DNA of 36,830 nt from Caldisericota bacterium (GCA_026390285.1 JAPLGH010000074.1:1-36830); one strand, 5' to 3'. Shown: positions 9,408 to 19,220, numbered from the stretch's first letter. A program made the numbers and translations. The notes: generated by a model not told the origin, from the sequence alone.

Positions 9408-9482
9408 TGGCTGAGGCGGCTGGAGTCGAACCAGCAATTCATGGCTCCAAAGGCCACTGTCCTACCATTAGACGACGCCCCA
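9408..9482 (-). tRNA. tRNA-Gln(UUG) with encoded 3' CCA
   Basis: Minus strand TGGGGCG-TC-GTCTAATGGTAGGAC-A-GTGGC-CTTTGGA-GCCAT-...-GCTGG-TTCGACT-CCAGC-CGCCTCA-G-CCA folds as cloverleaf; anticodon TTG; U1-A72 pair typical for tRNA-Gln. Confidence 0.95.
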
Positions 9483-9557
9483 ACGTGCGGCTCTGCTGCA
9501 GTATTTTAGTGCTGCCTCGGGGACTGTCAAGAAGAGTGAGGCGATGAATCGTTGACA

Positions 9558-10253
9558 ATGACGAATCATGATGAAGGCACATTCCCGGCGGAAAACGCAC
9601 AGCCGACGCTGGAGCAGTCTGACACCCTCAAGCTTGTCGCCATCATCTCGATGACGGTGGACCACGTGGGAGCAATCCTCTTGCCACAGGTGGCCTGGCT
9701 CCGCATCATCGGGCGTGTGGCTTTTCCCCTCTTCGCCTATCAGCTTGCGGCCGGCTATCTTCACACCCACAACCTCTCACGCTACGCGCTCAGACTTGCC
9801 GTCTGGGGCGTCATTGCCCAGCCTGTCTACATGATCGCCTTCGGCGTGCGCCTGTGGACCCTCAATATCTTCGCCACGCTGCTGCTGGGACTGCTGGCCA
9901 TGTGGGGATGGGACCACCGCCGGTGGTGGCCGGTCGCCCTTGCACTGAGCCTGGCAGCCATACAGCTCTGGCTTCCGGCTGTGGGCCCGGACTACGGTCT
10001 CTATGGGGTTCTGCTGTGCCTGACCAGCTTTGTGCTGTTTCACCGCAAAGAGCAACTCGCCATCGGCCACGGGCTCCTGCACGTGCTCGCCGGCATCCTC
10101 TTCTGGCCGTCTCAACTGTACGCACTGGCCAGCATCCCGTTCATCCTCCGGCCGCCCAGTCTGCGTCTGCGCCGCCTGCCGAAACTGTTCTATGCGTACT
10201 ACCCGGCTCACCTCGCTCTCCTCATTGTGGTTCGCTATCTGCTGACACGCTGA
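9558..10253 (+). CDS. TraX-family membrane protein
   Basis: TLKLVAIISMTVDHVGAILLPQVAWLRIIGRVAFPLFAYQLAAGYLHT resembles TraX N-terminus; multiple TM helices. Confidence 0.75.
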   Translation: MTNHDEGTFPAENAQPTLEQSDTLKLVAIISMTVDHVGAILLPQVAWLRIIGRVAFPLFAYQLAAGYLHTHNLSRYALRLAVWGVIAQPVYMIAFGVRLWTLNIFATLLLGLLAMWGWDHRRWWPVALALSLAAIQLWLPAVGPDYGLYGVLLCLTSFVLFHRKEQLAIGHGLLHVLAGILFWPSQLYALASIPFILRPPSLRLRRLPKLFYAYYPAHLALLIVVRYLLTR

Positions 10254-10310
10254 AGACATTGTTCGAGCACTCAGTCGTCCTATACTGATGCCCTGTACGT
10301 GGAGGCAACC

Positions 10311-10895
10311 GTGAACCGAAAACGCATGCGCACCATCGTCACCATTCTCATCGTGCTCGCCCTCGTCAGCGGAGGCACGGCAACGCTTGTCTCCCTTCTG
10401 CGAGGGACGACTGTGGACGAGCCTGTCACCATCCTGCCCGGTGTTACGCTGACGCCACAGGACTTCAGGGACGTGGGTTTGGGAACGGCGGTCGGCGTCC
10501 AGTACGCAGGGAAGACATTCGTCTTCTTTGCCGACAGTTCAGGCAACGAACTCGCCGGGACGAAGGGCGGCATGATCATCGATTTCCGCGGCGGTTCGGT
10601 CACATTTCTCGGAGGACAGTTTTCGCAGTACGGCAGCCCTACGGTCCGTGATCAGGCATACACTTGGTACCAGGACAAGGTGGCAAGCGCTGGACTGGTC
10701 GAAGACAAGGGAACGGCAGTCGTCGGAGACGTCTCGGCGCGATACGACAGCCCCGACGCGGCCGCTCTGCTCGTGCGGAAGAATGAGACAGTATTCACGC
10801 TCCTGTACACACTAAGTGCTGCCGCCACAGACAGCACGCCCCGACCGATCGTCGCCCTCGAGGCTCTCGCTCGTCTGCTGGCCTCACGCTTCTAG
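10311..10895 (+). CDS. Small membrane-anchored/exported hypothetical protein
   Basis: GTG start preceded by GGAGGCAACC; N-terminal TM (TIVTILIVLALVSGGTATLVSLL); possible upstream promoter TTGTTC-16-TATACT (10259-10286). Confidence 0.55.
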   Translation: MNRKRMRTIVTILIVLALVSGGTATLVSLLRGTTVDEPVTILPGVTLTPQDFRDVGLGTAVGVQYAGKTFVFFADSSGNELAGTKGGMIIDFRGGSVTFLGGQFSQYGSPTVRDQAYTWYQDKVASAGLVEDKGTAVVGDVSARYDSPDAAALLVRKNETVFTLLYTLSAAATDSTPRPIVALEALARLLASRF

Positions 10896-10993
10896 ACTCT
10901 GCCCCTGGTAGAAGCTGCATTCCTCGCCCGACCATATGGCGAGGCCAGCCGAGAGCATCCCGGCTGGCCAACGAGCAACGACGCGTCTGATGT

Positions 10994-11752
10994 CTACTGA
11001 GGCTGTTTGTCCTCGGGGTTTGGCTGTTCCGTGGGGAAGATGGTCTCCATCTTTTTCTCTTCCGGAGGCACGACTGGTGTGCTCGTCCGTCCTTGAGATG
11101 TCACGCGGCGCTCCATCCATTTCTGCTCCCGTTCGATACGCCGCTGTTCGCGCTCTGCGCGCCTGGAGCTGTGTTCACTGGGAGTGCCCACGAACAGGAC
11201 GATCAGACCCACCGCCAGGAGTACCACGCCCGGAATCCATACCGGAACCCATGTCGCGATCCGTCCCAGTCCAAAGCCCTCGAATCCCAGCCAGCCCTCG
11301 AACACGTAGCCAAGTACGAGAAACATGACGACGCCAAACACAAATCCGCCGAAGCTGTCACGCACGTGCCGCCAGTTGGCATGCAGCGTTCCATGGATGA
11401 TGCCTGCGAGTCCTCCCGCGGCTGGGAACACGAGCGCCCAGGCGTATGCCCAGCTTGCCCATGTGCCGGTGACGTCTTGGTACCAGAGCAAGGTGCCGAC
11501 GGCCGCAGCCACCAGCCCCAGTCCGGACAGACCCTCGCCTGCCTGGTCCGGCAGAACCAGACCGACGACGAACAACGCCAGCCCTGGAAGGATGATGCGC
11601 AGTGGCCATGACAGGTCAGCCCAGTGCTGCGGAAGCCAGCTCAGGTCGACATGAACATACTGCAGTGCGAGGATGACGATGCCGACGACGATCAACAGGA
11701 TGCCGAGGTTCGCCATCGAGGAATGGGTCCTGCGAGTGTTCTGGTTAGCCAT
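10994..11752 (-). CDS. Multi-pass membrane protein (LiaF/DUF5668-like N-terminus), hypothetical
   Basis: SMANLGILLIVVGIVILALQYVHVDLSWLPQ..., several TM segments, charged C-terminal tail; SD AAGGAG before ATG. Confidence 0.6.
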   Translation of the reverse strand: MANQNTRRTHSSMANLGILLIVVGIVILALQYVHVDLSWLPQHWADLSWPLRIILPGLALFVVGLVLPDQAGEGLSGLGLVAAAVGTLLWYQDVTGTWASWAYAWALVFPAAGGLAGIIHGTLHANWRHVRDSFGGFVFGVVMFLVLGYVFEGWLGFEGFGLGRIATWVPVWIPGVVLLAVGLIVLFVGTPSEHSSRRAEREQRRIEREQKWMERRVTSQGRTSTPVVPPEEKKMETIFPTEQPNPEDKQPQ

Positions 11753-11856
11753 ATCTGCTCCTTACCCACATAGCCGGTCTTCTGGGAACGCTGACCGACT
11801 GTCCACCTTGTCTACGTCCGAACGCTCGCAAAGGTTACGGCGATTTCGCCAGCTGT

Positions 11857-12459
11857 TCACGTACTCTTCTCCGCTGCCAGCCGGTTGCGCATCACGGCGA
11901 TGCCGGACTTCGGGCCCTCTGCCATCAGGAATCCGTGACGTTCGAACATCGCACACGTTCCGGTATAGACAAAGGCATCCGGCTGTGCTTTGTCATGGGT
12001 ATCTTTGGGACAGGCCTCGACGACCTGGGCTCCTTCGCGTTCCATCAGCTTCAGCGATTCCGATAGGAGAAGATCGGCCACGCCGCGGCGGCGCCACGCC
12101 CGCTCTACAAAGAAACAGCCAACAAACCAGACACCTTCTGTCGCCGTCCCCTTGAACGAAGGCGAACGCTCCAGCCGTGGAAACGACAAGCGCGGCTCGA
12201 ACGAGCACCACCCGACGGCCTCATCGCCATCGTATGCGAGGATGCCATGGGCGTGCCCCTCCTGGACCTGTCGACAGAGCCGGAAATGCGCCACTTCCCC
12301 TTTGACATCCTTCCAGTGCTCCACTCCAGCGATCCGCCACCACTGACACCAGCAGCCGCCACACGCTCCATTCTTGCCGAACAGCGTCTCCAGGTCAGGC
12401 CAGAGCCCGGGTTCCAGTTCGCGGCAGACGATGCCCGCAAGCGCGCCTGATGTGTCCAC
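11857..12459 (-). CDS. GNAT family N-acetyltransferase
   Basis: CGGCWCQWWR near N-terminus, VGCFFVERAWRRRGVADLLLSESL acetyl-CoA motif A; GTG start with AGGAGGTGATCC SD. Confidence 0.75.
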   Translation of the reverse strand: MDTSGALAGIVCRELEPGLWPDLETLFGKNGACGGCWCQWWRIAGVEHWKDVKGEVAHFRLCRQVQEGHAHGILAYDGDEAVGWCSFEPRLSFPRLERSPSFKGTATEGVWFVGCFFVERAWRRRGVADLLLSESLKLMEREGAQVVEACPKDTHDKAQPDAFVYTGTCAMFERHGFLMAEGPKSGIAVMRNRLAAEKST

Positions 12460-12530
12460 GGATCACCTCCTGTCCCTCATGAATGTCCGGCAGAATGCCA
12501 GAAACCCGGCGTGACCGTCGGCCAGGGCCG

Positions 12531-12812
12531 CTACTCGACGATTCCCCGGCGGCGCACGCGCTTTCCAGGCTGACTGTGGACCTCGGATTCGTCACTGCTT
12601 CCCTCCTGCTGGCACTCACAGCCCTGAAATATGCTCGCGACCTCCCGTGCCTCAACAATGCGAGACTGGACGGCCATGACCTGGAACATCCCTTCAAGCC
12701 CTCTTGTCGCGTGGAAGAACGCGGTTATGCCCACAACTCCAAGGGCCTGCACGATGCGCTCGGCCTCAGCCTGTCCTGCAATGACAACAACCTCCGCGTA
12801 CTCGTCCATCAT
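12531..12812 (-). CDS. DUF2007-like small protein
   Basis: EYAEVVVIAGQAEAERIVQALGVVGITAFFHATRGLEGMFQVMAVQSRIVEAREVASIFQG pattern; SD AAGGAGGA. Confidence 0.55.
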   Translation of the reverse strand: MMDEYAEVVVIAGQAEAERIVQALGVVGITAFFHATRGLEGMFQVMAVQSRIVEAREVASIFQGCECQQEGSSDESEVHSQPGKRVRRRGIVE

Positions 12813-12827
12813 TCCTCCTTCCTCACA

Positions 12828-13796
12828 TTATAGTGCAAAATGGAAGTGCCTCCGGTCCAGCACCCACCCGACCCAGCTCAGCGTTCCGACCATGAACAAT
12901 GCCTGAAGGACGACGAGCCACGCAGGAGCCAGTTCGTACCAGCCAGAAGCCCCTGGCATGACGAATACTCCCAGCAGAGCACCATGCAACAGGTAGAGCA
13001 GCAGCGAGTTGCGCCCCCACTTCCTGAGAATGGGTACCGAACGGCCAAGACGCTGATCAATCAGATGAAAACACCAGAACACGAGCGCACTGATGCCCAG
13101 CGACAACAGAACGTAGCTCGCCGAGACGCGGTGCTTGCTCACGGGAATGACAAGTGCCAGGAGCAGGCCAAGAATGAGGACTCCCGTGGAGACAGCAGGA
13201 AACCAGCGCCTTCCTTTTCGGACATCATGGAACAGGTCTCCCAGTGCGGTCGCCATGACCAGCATGGCCCCCCAGGAAAAAGCGCCTTCAAGCCCACCGT
13301 GCGTGGAACTCAGCACACTGGACAGCCAGAAGTTGTTGAGCAGGAACTGGTAGATGGCCAGCAGCAGGAATCCCACGAACCACCGCAGGCGCGCCGGGAT
13401 ACTGATGAACACAAGGGCAATGAGGCCGGCAACGCCAATAGCCTGGAGGAGACCCCAATTGGAGTAATCAACCTCGGCCCCCGAGATATTTCCCAGGACT
13501 GTAAACAAAGCTCCAAGACCAATGAGAGCAAGGTTGCGGGCCAGGAAATGCTCGATGGTCTTGCGCCGGCCATCCCGGGCCAGCCTCGTTCGGAATGAAA
13601 GTCCAAACGTCAGTCCAATAGCGGTGATGAACATCGGGGCAATCACGTCGATGACGGTAAAGCCAATGTCGGACGGATGCTTCAGCCAGGCCGGAACAAC
13701 TGCAGGACCGGCCAGATAGTCAGCCAACACCATGAGTAGAATGGAGAACCCTCTGAACTCGTCTATCGACTCCAGCCGATGCCCTGCATCGTTCAC
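12828..13796 (-). CDS. Acyltransferase-type membrane protein (DUF1624 / heparan-alpha-glucosaminide N-acetyltransferase-like)
   Basis: RLESIDEFRGFSILLMVLADYLAG, DVIAPMFITAIGLTFGLSF; about 9-10 TM; GTG start at 13796 after GGGAGGATCAC. Confidence 0.65.
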   Translation of the reverse strand: MNDAGHRLESIDEFRGFSILLMVLADYLAGPAVVPAWLKHPSDIGFTVIDVIAPMFITAIGLTFGLSFRTRLARDGRRKTIEHFLARNLALIGLGALFTVLGNISGAEVDYSNWGLLQAIGVAGLIALVFISIPARLRWFVGFLLLAIYQFLLNNFWLSSVLSSTHGGLEGAFSWGAMLVMATALGDLFHDVRKGRRWFPAVSTGVLILGLLLALVIPVSKHRVSASYVLLSLGISALVFWCFHLIDQRLGRSVPILRKWGRNSLLLYLLHGALLGVFVMPGASGWYELAPAWLVVLQALFMVGTLSWVGWVLDRRHFHFAL

Positions 13797-13960
13797 GTGA
13801 TCCTCCCTGACGCTCAACAGCATGGGTACATCGCTCAGAAACTCAAGAGTGCCACGGTGAATGGCATCTGCTGACAGACGTGCTCCGCTGCCCATCGTGG
13901 TGGTGCGAGGAATGACATGTCAACAGTCGCTTTTGCCCTAGCTGCATACGTCAAACGTCG

Positions 13961-14278
13961 CTAGGGTATCCAGAGATGGCGCTTCATGTCAACGCGTCCA
14001 TGTTCGTCGAATGCAACCCTCTCACTCTCCAGTAGTAAGCGCTGGACGCCCGGCCCGCCAAACGCATCCTCCGGGGACAGTTCTCCCGTCGCTTTGACCA
14101 CTCGATGGCACGGCAGTCTCGATCCGGCGGGTGCTGCACGCATCGCCCAGCCCACCGTCCTGGCAGCGCCCGGACTGCCCAGTGCCCGCGCGATGGCACC
14201 ATACGTCGTCACCCTGCCGCGCGGCACCTTCGCCGCCACAGACCAGACACGCTCAAAGAAGGTCTCTGTCACTCCCAT
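13961..14278 (-). CDS. MGMT-family methylated-DNA cysteine methyltransferase, catalytic domain only
   Basis: FFERVWSVAAKVPRGRVTTYGAIARALGSPGAARTVGWAMRAAP...LPCHRVV with active-site Cys. Confidence 0.85.
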   Translation of the reverse strand: MGVTETFFERVWSVAAKVPRGRVTTYGAIARALGSPGAARTVGWAMRAAPAGSRLPCHRVVKATGELSPEDAFGGPGVQRLLLESERVAFDEHGRVDMKRHLWIP

Positions 14279-15388
14279 TCAGTTCTCCGTCCCGGCAGTG
14301 TCCCCCCTCCGGGTTCGCAATCAGCGACCGCACCCATTCGCGCTGTGACCAGAGGGCACAGCCCCCACTCGTCTCGGTCAGTCTGTCATGGTTGTCGCGG
14401 ATAGCAGCGAGCAGAGGCGACGCCAGGGCGCCACGCAACGGGGTGTCTCGGACGCTGGCGTCGGAATATGGTGCGAATGGACATGGCTCCACCCGCCCGG
14501 ACGGGCTGATGTGGATGAAACCACGACCTGCCGCCAGGCAGCCGCCAAAAGCTTCCTCGTCGCCGGGGAATGCGATGAACAGGCCGGGCAAGCGCTTCTG
14601 CAGTGACGCAACGGCTGCAGCCAGCCGAGCCCGCTGGCCACCGTCCAGGACGAGCGATTCGGTACCCTCGCGGACCGGGACATACTCGACGAAGAAGAAC
14701 AGCCTGCATCCCAAGCCCATGAGACCGTCCAAGTACTGCTCGTCCAGCACCGTGTCGATGTTCAGCCGTGTGACCGTCAGCGACGTCCCGAAAAAGACGC
14801 CAGCCCGGCGCATCCGCGCGATGGCCGCCAGCGCCCGCCCGGCGACCCCATCGCCCCTGCGCGCGTCCGTCTCCGCTGCATATCCCTCGAGGCTGATGAC
14901 AGGCACGATATTCCGCTGTCCGCGGATCCTATTCACGAGATATTCGTCCAGGAACGTACGTTCGTCAATACCGGGAACATGACATCAGGGATGTTGTGCG
15001 CGATGAGCAGGAGGTCGCCTGCCCTTGTCATCGGCTCACCGCCGCCGAGCAGCATGATACCTACGCCGAGGTCGTTCCCCTGGCGAACGACACTCAGAAG
15101 CTCCGCAGGGGTCATGTCGGATTCCTCGCGGCGCTCCTGAGCTTCGGCATAGCATCCTGCACACGCAAGGTTGCACCGGCTGGTAACGCTGAGAATCATG
15201 AAGGGCGGCACGTGGACTCCCTCTTCGGCCAGCTGAGTGCGGCGGCGTTCCGCAGTAAGCTGGGCGCGGCGCATCCGTACAAAGAATGCCGCGACGGACG
15301 GATCTCTCAGGGTGATACGCACTGCGTCAGAAAACAGTGCCCTGACAGCGTCGTCAAACAGGTCGATATACTCGGTCCTCTCATGCAT
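14253..15388 (-). pseudogene. Radical SAM/SPASM-like protein split by a -1 nt frameshift
   Basis: MHERTEYIDLFDDAV...SVTSRCNLACAGCYAEA...ILLGGGEPM...MFPVLTN then frame change to ...RTFLDEYLVNRIRGQRNIVPVISLEGY...; reads through if one nt is restored (AAC-GT to AAC-GGT) near 14958. Start near 15388 approximate. Confidence 0.7.
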
Positions 15389-15468
15389 GTCGTACTCCTC
15401 GAAACCCGTGCTGTGCGCGGCACTGACCTGCACAGTATACACGGGGCGTATGAACAGCCAAGCACGTT

Positions 15469-15594
15469 ATGCCCGTCATCGCTACCGACAGGACGATGTT
15501 GCCGCTCCGCGTCGTCGTGGAATCGCTGGGAGTTGTCGTCACCTACAACGCCATTACCAGGGTCATCCGCATCGTCTGGACGCACGAGGGCGAA
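15469..15594 (+). pseudogene. Orphan fragment of a copper-amine-oxidase-N-terminal-like stalk domain
   Basis: VIATDRTMLPLRVVVESLGVVVTYNAITRVIRIVW aligns with VPEIISGRTMLPLRFVSENLGCSVIWTDATKTVTITY at the C-terminus of the 34601- protein; no signal peptide or other domain attached. Confidence 0.6.
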
Positions 15595-15605
15595 GCGTTC
15601 CGATC

Positions 15606-16407
15606 TTACTTCCCCTGCCCCAGCACGAGGCTGAAGGCGTCTGGCGAAAGCGTGAATGCCAGCATGGATTGCACCTCGCCTGCCGGGACGTGGACTTCGC
15701 GCGGACCCGCGGCATACGGCCCGACCTGATAGGGATCGAATGACACGATGAGGCCAGCCGGTTCCAGTGACACGTTCTTGAAGTTGTCGGCCACAGGCGC
15801 AGTTCCGTCGTCTACGAAGCTCTTCAGTGCTTCATAGTCTGCTCCGTACTGGCGCTTCAGGTCTGTGGCGCAGTACTGTGACAGCCACTGCAGGCCTTGC
15901 TTGCCGTCAACAAACAGACCCTCAGTATCGACACTATTCCCGTCGCCCAGCCTCGCATTGAGGACACGCGTGTACGACATGCCATGCGCCGCACCGGCGG
16001 AGTATGTCTCGAATCGGATCCGCACACTGACAAGCTCGGTCGTCAGGTAGGGGATTTCGTACGCGGCGCTCAGGAAGCTGAGCAGCGTCGGAAGGGTTCT
16101 TTGCGGCCCATGCCGTGTCGTCGGCAGCGTTCTGTTTCAGTCCGGCGATATCCGGTAACACCATGTCCATGATGGCCTTGTTGACCTTCTCGAGGACAGC
16201 CGGGGACGCAGTGCTCCGCAACTGTGGATAGCTTGCCGTGATAGAGTACCGCAGCGTCGAGTCCTCCTCGCGGACGGTCTGAACAACGACAGACGGCAAC
16301 CCACCAGTGGGCGTGCTCACCACCTTCGGGCGGCATCCCGCACCCATCGTCACTGCCACCGCCATTCCTGCCGTCACCACGATTGTCGCTGCCCTTTTCA
16401 GTCTCAT
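15606..16407 (-). pseudogene. DUF4163/DUF3298 (PdaC/RsiV-like) lipoprotein split by a frameshift
   Basis: N-terminal lipoprotein signal MRLKRAATIVVTAGMAVAVTMGAGC; frame changes near 16090-16100, downstream frame continues LLSFLSAAYEIPYLTTELVSVRIRFETYSAGAAHGMSYTRVLNARLG...VSFDPYQVGPYAAGPREVHVP. Confidence 0.65.
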
Positions 16408-16595
16408 GGTTTCTCCTTTTGCTATTACCTTGCCGGACATCGCTGGTGTTCCAGCACAGTATGATGTGTCTTCGGGCGGAGGCAACCGCAATTGGCAGCG
16501 CCCCATCATGTCCGCTTCCGAGATGGCGCCGAGCGCATCACGACATTCGGCATATACTATCCAAGTGCGCCCCAAGAGAGAGCGTGGAGGAAGAT

Positions 16596-17333
16596 GTGCC
16601 CTTTGCCCTGACTGCTGTCCTGTTTGGTCTCATCGTCCTGGTAACTCATTTCATCCAGGGGATCACCGGCTTCGGCTGTGCCGTGCTGGCTATGCCGTTT
16701 TGCATCCTTCTGACCGGCATCGACACGGCTCGCCCCGTCCTCACCGTTCTGGCCCTTGTGCTGGACGCCTACCTCCTCGTGGTCTCCTGGAAGCACATCG
16801 ACTGGCGGCAGTACCTGCGCATCCTTGCATTTGTCCTTCCAGGACTTCCCGTCGGCATAGTCGCCTACAATGTCCTGCCACGCACGACGCTAATGCACAT
16901 CCTTGCCGCCTTCATAGTCGTGGTCGGCATCCAGGGGCTGGTCACACAGTTCCAGCCGGGCAGAGGAACGCCGCGACCATGGCCTGCCTGGCTTCTCAAC
17001 ACCCTGCTGTTCATCGGAGGTGCCATGCAGGGGGCGTTCACTTCGGGTGGTCCGCCTATCATTATCTACGCGACCCAGAAGCTGAAGGACAAAGCTTCGT
17101 TCCGCGCAACACTGGTCGCCATCTGGACGACACTCAACGTGTTCATCATCGCAGACATTGTCGTACGCCACAAGCTGGCGGGCATGCCAGGGAAGCTTGT
17201 CCTGACGTCTCTACCATTCCTTGCGCTCGGCGCCCTGCTTGGAGACATCGCGCATCATCGTATCAGCGGTGAACGGTTCACTCAGCTCATCTACGCAGTA
17301 CTGCTCATCTCGGCAGTTTTCATGATACTGTAG
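16596..17333 (+). CDS. TSUP (TauE/SafE) family sulfite exporter-like permease
   Basis: ALTAVLFGLIVLVTHFIQGITGFGCAVLAMPF...GAMQGAFTSGGPPIIIYA; GTG start with GGAGGAAGAT upstream. Confidence 0.8.
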   Translation: MPFALTAVLFGLIVLVTHFIQGITGFGCAVLAMPFCILLTGIDTARPVLTVLALVLDAYLLVVSWKHIDWRQYLRILAFVLPGLPVGIVAYNVLPRTTLMHILAAFIVVVGIQGLVTQFQPGRGTPRPWPAWLLNTLLFIGGAMQGAFTSGGPPIIIYATQKLKDKASFRATLVAIWTTLNVFIIADIVVRHKLAGMPGKLVLTSLPFLALGALLGDIAHHRISGERFTQLIYAVLLISAVFMIL

Positions 17334-17358
17334 GAAAGGCTGACGGAAGGAGGCCAGC

Positions 17359-18174
17359 ATGCCCGAACTGCCGGAAGTGACCAGCCTTGCACGGCAGATG
17401 GACAGAGAGCTCCGTGGCAGGCGCATAACGGACGTCGACGTCGTCCAGCCCCGTTGCCTGAACGTGCCGCCAGAGGAGTTCAGACAACTGCTCGTCCGTA
17501 CACAGGTGACCCGCGTGACATCCAGGGGTAAATGGATCTTCGTCGACCTCGAGCCACGGACGACGTTCCTGCTCAACCTCGGCATGGGAGGAGAAGTTCT
17601 CTTCCACCGCAGGGATGAGCCCTTGCCCAGGAACCGTCAGTCGACCATTCTTTTCGAAGATGGCACTGCCTTCAGTCAGCACTTCTGGTGGTTCGGCTAC
17701 GTCCACGCAGTCAAGACCACCGAGCTGGCCTCTCACGCCATGACCTCATCCTTGGGGCTCGACCCGTTGGATGACGGCGAGTTCACGCTGGACGCCTTCG
17801 AAGAGCTGCTGGAAGAGAAGAAACGGAGCACAATCAAGACGGTTCTGCTGGACCAGAAGAACATCGCGGGCATCGGCAACGTCTACATCCAGGACATCCT
17901 GTTCACGGCCGGCGTGCATCCCCTGCGCAAGACCTCCGACGTCACCGTGTCCGAGCGTAGCCTGCTCTACGACGCCATCCGTTCGCAGCTGCGGAACGCA
18001 CTCGAACTGGGCGGCTTGGCGTACGAGAAGGACTTGTACAACAAGCCAGGCCGGTTCAAGGACTTCCTGGTCGGCTACCGTGAAGGCAAGCCGTGCCCCG
18101 TTTGCGGGACTATCGTCCAGAAAATCAGGACGGGCAGCACGGTATCGTTCATCTGCCCACACTGCCAGACGTAG
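17359..18174 (+). CDS. mutM: Formamidopyrimidine-DNA glycosylase (Fpg/MutM)
   Basis: MPELPEV N-terminus, IAGIGNVYIQDILF helix-two-turn-helix, C-terminal CPVCGTIVQKIRTGSTVSFICPHCQ zinc finger. Confidence 0.9.
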   Translation: MPELPEVTSLARQMDRELRGRRITDVDVVQPRCLNVPPEEFRQLLVRTQVTRVTSRGKWIFVDLEPRTTFLLNLGMGGEVLFHRRDEPLPRNRQSTILFEDGTAFSQHFWWFGYVHAVKTTELASHAMTSSLGLDPLDDGEFTLDAFEELLEEKKRSTIKTVLLDQKNIAGIGNVYIQDILFTAGVHPLRKTSDVTVSERSLLYDAIRSQLRNALELGGLAYEKDLYNKPGRFKDFLVGYREGKPCPVCGTIVQKIRTGSTVSFICPHCQT

Positions 18175-18193
18175 CATGCCGCCCGGCCTGTGG

Positions 18194-18874
18194 CTAGTTC
18201 ATCTCGTCAGCCACGACCTGACCGTCGAAGATACGAATCACTCGCTCTGCCTGCGCCCCGATGGCATCGTCGTGGGTCACGTACACGATCGTCTTGCCCG
18301 TACCATGGAGCTCTTTCAGGATGTCGAGGACCTCCCGGGCACCCACGGAATTCAGGTTTCCCGTCGGCTCGTCGGCGAGAATCACCGAGGGATTCATCAT
18401 CATGGCCCGTGCGATGGCGACTCGCTGCTGTTCTCCGCCGGACATTTCTACCGGACGGTTGTGCATGCGTTCTTTGAGTCCGACACGGTCCAGCAGGTCC
18501 AGCGCCTTGCTTCTACCGTCTTTGACCGACCTTGTCGCATACGAACACGGGAGGAGGACGTTCTCGAGAGCACTCATCTGCGGCAACAGGTTGTATGCCT
18601 GGAAAACGAAGCCCATGTCGCGGTTGCGTATGGCAGCAAGATCGTTGGGACGCAGGCTCGATACGTCCCGGCCCTTGAACACGTAACGACCACTGGTGGG
18701 GCTGTCCAGACAACCGAGAATATGCATCAGTGTCGACTTGCCTGAGCCAGAAGGCCCCATAATGGCTACAAACTCCTGCTCCCTGATTTCAAGCGACACG
18801 CCGGCAAGGGCATCAATCGTCACCCCGCCAATCCTGTAGGTCTTTCGGACGCTGTCAAGCTGGATAAGGTCCAT
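18194..18874 (-). CDS. ABC transporter ATP-binding protein, MacB/LolD-type (paralog 2)
   Basis: [44 protein letters not shown]; start at MDLIQLDSVRKTYR. Confidence 0.9.
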   Translation of the reverse strand: MDLIQLDSVRKTYRIGGVTIDALAGVSLEIREQEFVAIMGPSGSGKSTLMHILGCLDSPTSGRYVFKGRDVSSLRPNDLAAIRNRDMGFVFQAYNLLPQMSALENVLLPCSYATRSVKDGRSKALDLLDRVGLKERMHNRPVEMSGGEQQRVAIARAMMMNPSVILADEPTGNLNSVGAREVLDILKELHGTGKTIVYVTHDDAIGAQAERVIRIFDGQVVADEMN

Positions 18875-19220
18875 AGACACCCCCATCGCATTCTCACGAA
18901 CGGGACCGTCTTGAGTCCTTTCTTCGTCGCTGAAGATCGGGTTGCACTTCCCTCTGCACTGCTGTTGTTCGCCACCCACGTTGCCGTATGATACGACCGC
19001 ACTGACGCCATTGTATCGGCAATGCCGAGCCACGCAAACTTGCATGCATCTCCGGCCCTGATCGGAGAGGCTATTCCGAGCGCATATGACAAGGGGCCGC
19101 GCCCGGTCATGCAGCACATTGCGCTGGACCATTCACAGCCCCTGCCGAGCATTCACTCGGCCTGCCACCAGGAGGGAATCGAGAAGCAGCTGCCCGCCAC
19201 CGCTCGCCCAGTACAGCGTG

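Noticed and set aside
9558-10253. TraX-like gene next to tRNA-Gln as a sign of an integrated conjugative element
   Set aside because: TraX homologs are common as ordinary chromosomal genes; no integrase, no att-like duplication of the tRNA 3' end and no other transfer genes seen.
12840-13598. 252-aa + strand ORF opposite the DUF1624-like acyltransferase
   Set aside because: Low-complexity Gln/Arg-rich translation typical of antisense to TM-coding DNA.
14131-14982. 283-aa + strand ORF opposite the radical SAM gene
   Set aside because: Ser/Arg/Pro-rich shadow; radical SAM motifs lie on the minus strand.
18875-19220. N-terminal extension of ATPase 2 up to 19132
   Set aside because: Composition is unlike ABC ATPases and the paralog starts at the equivalent of 18874; treated as intergenic.
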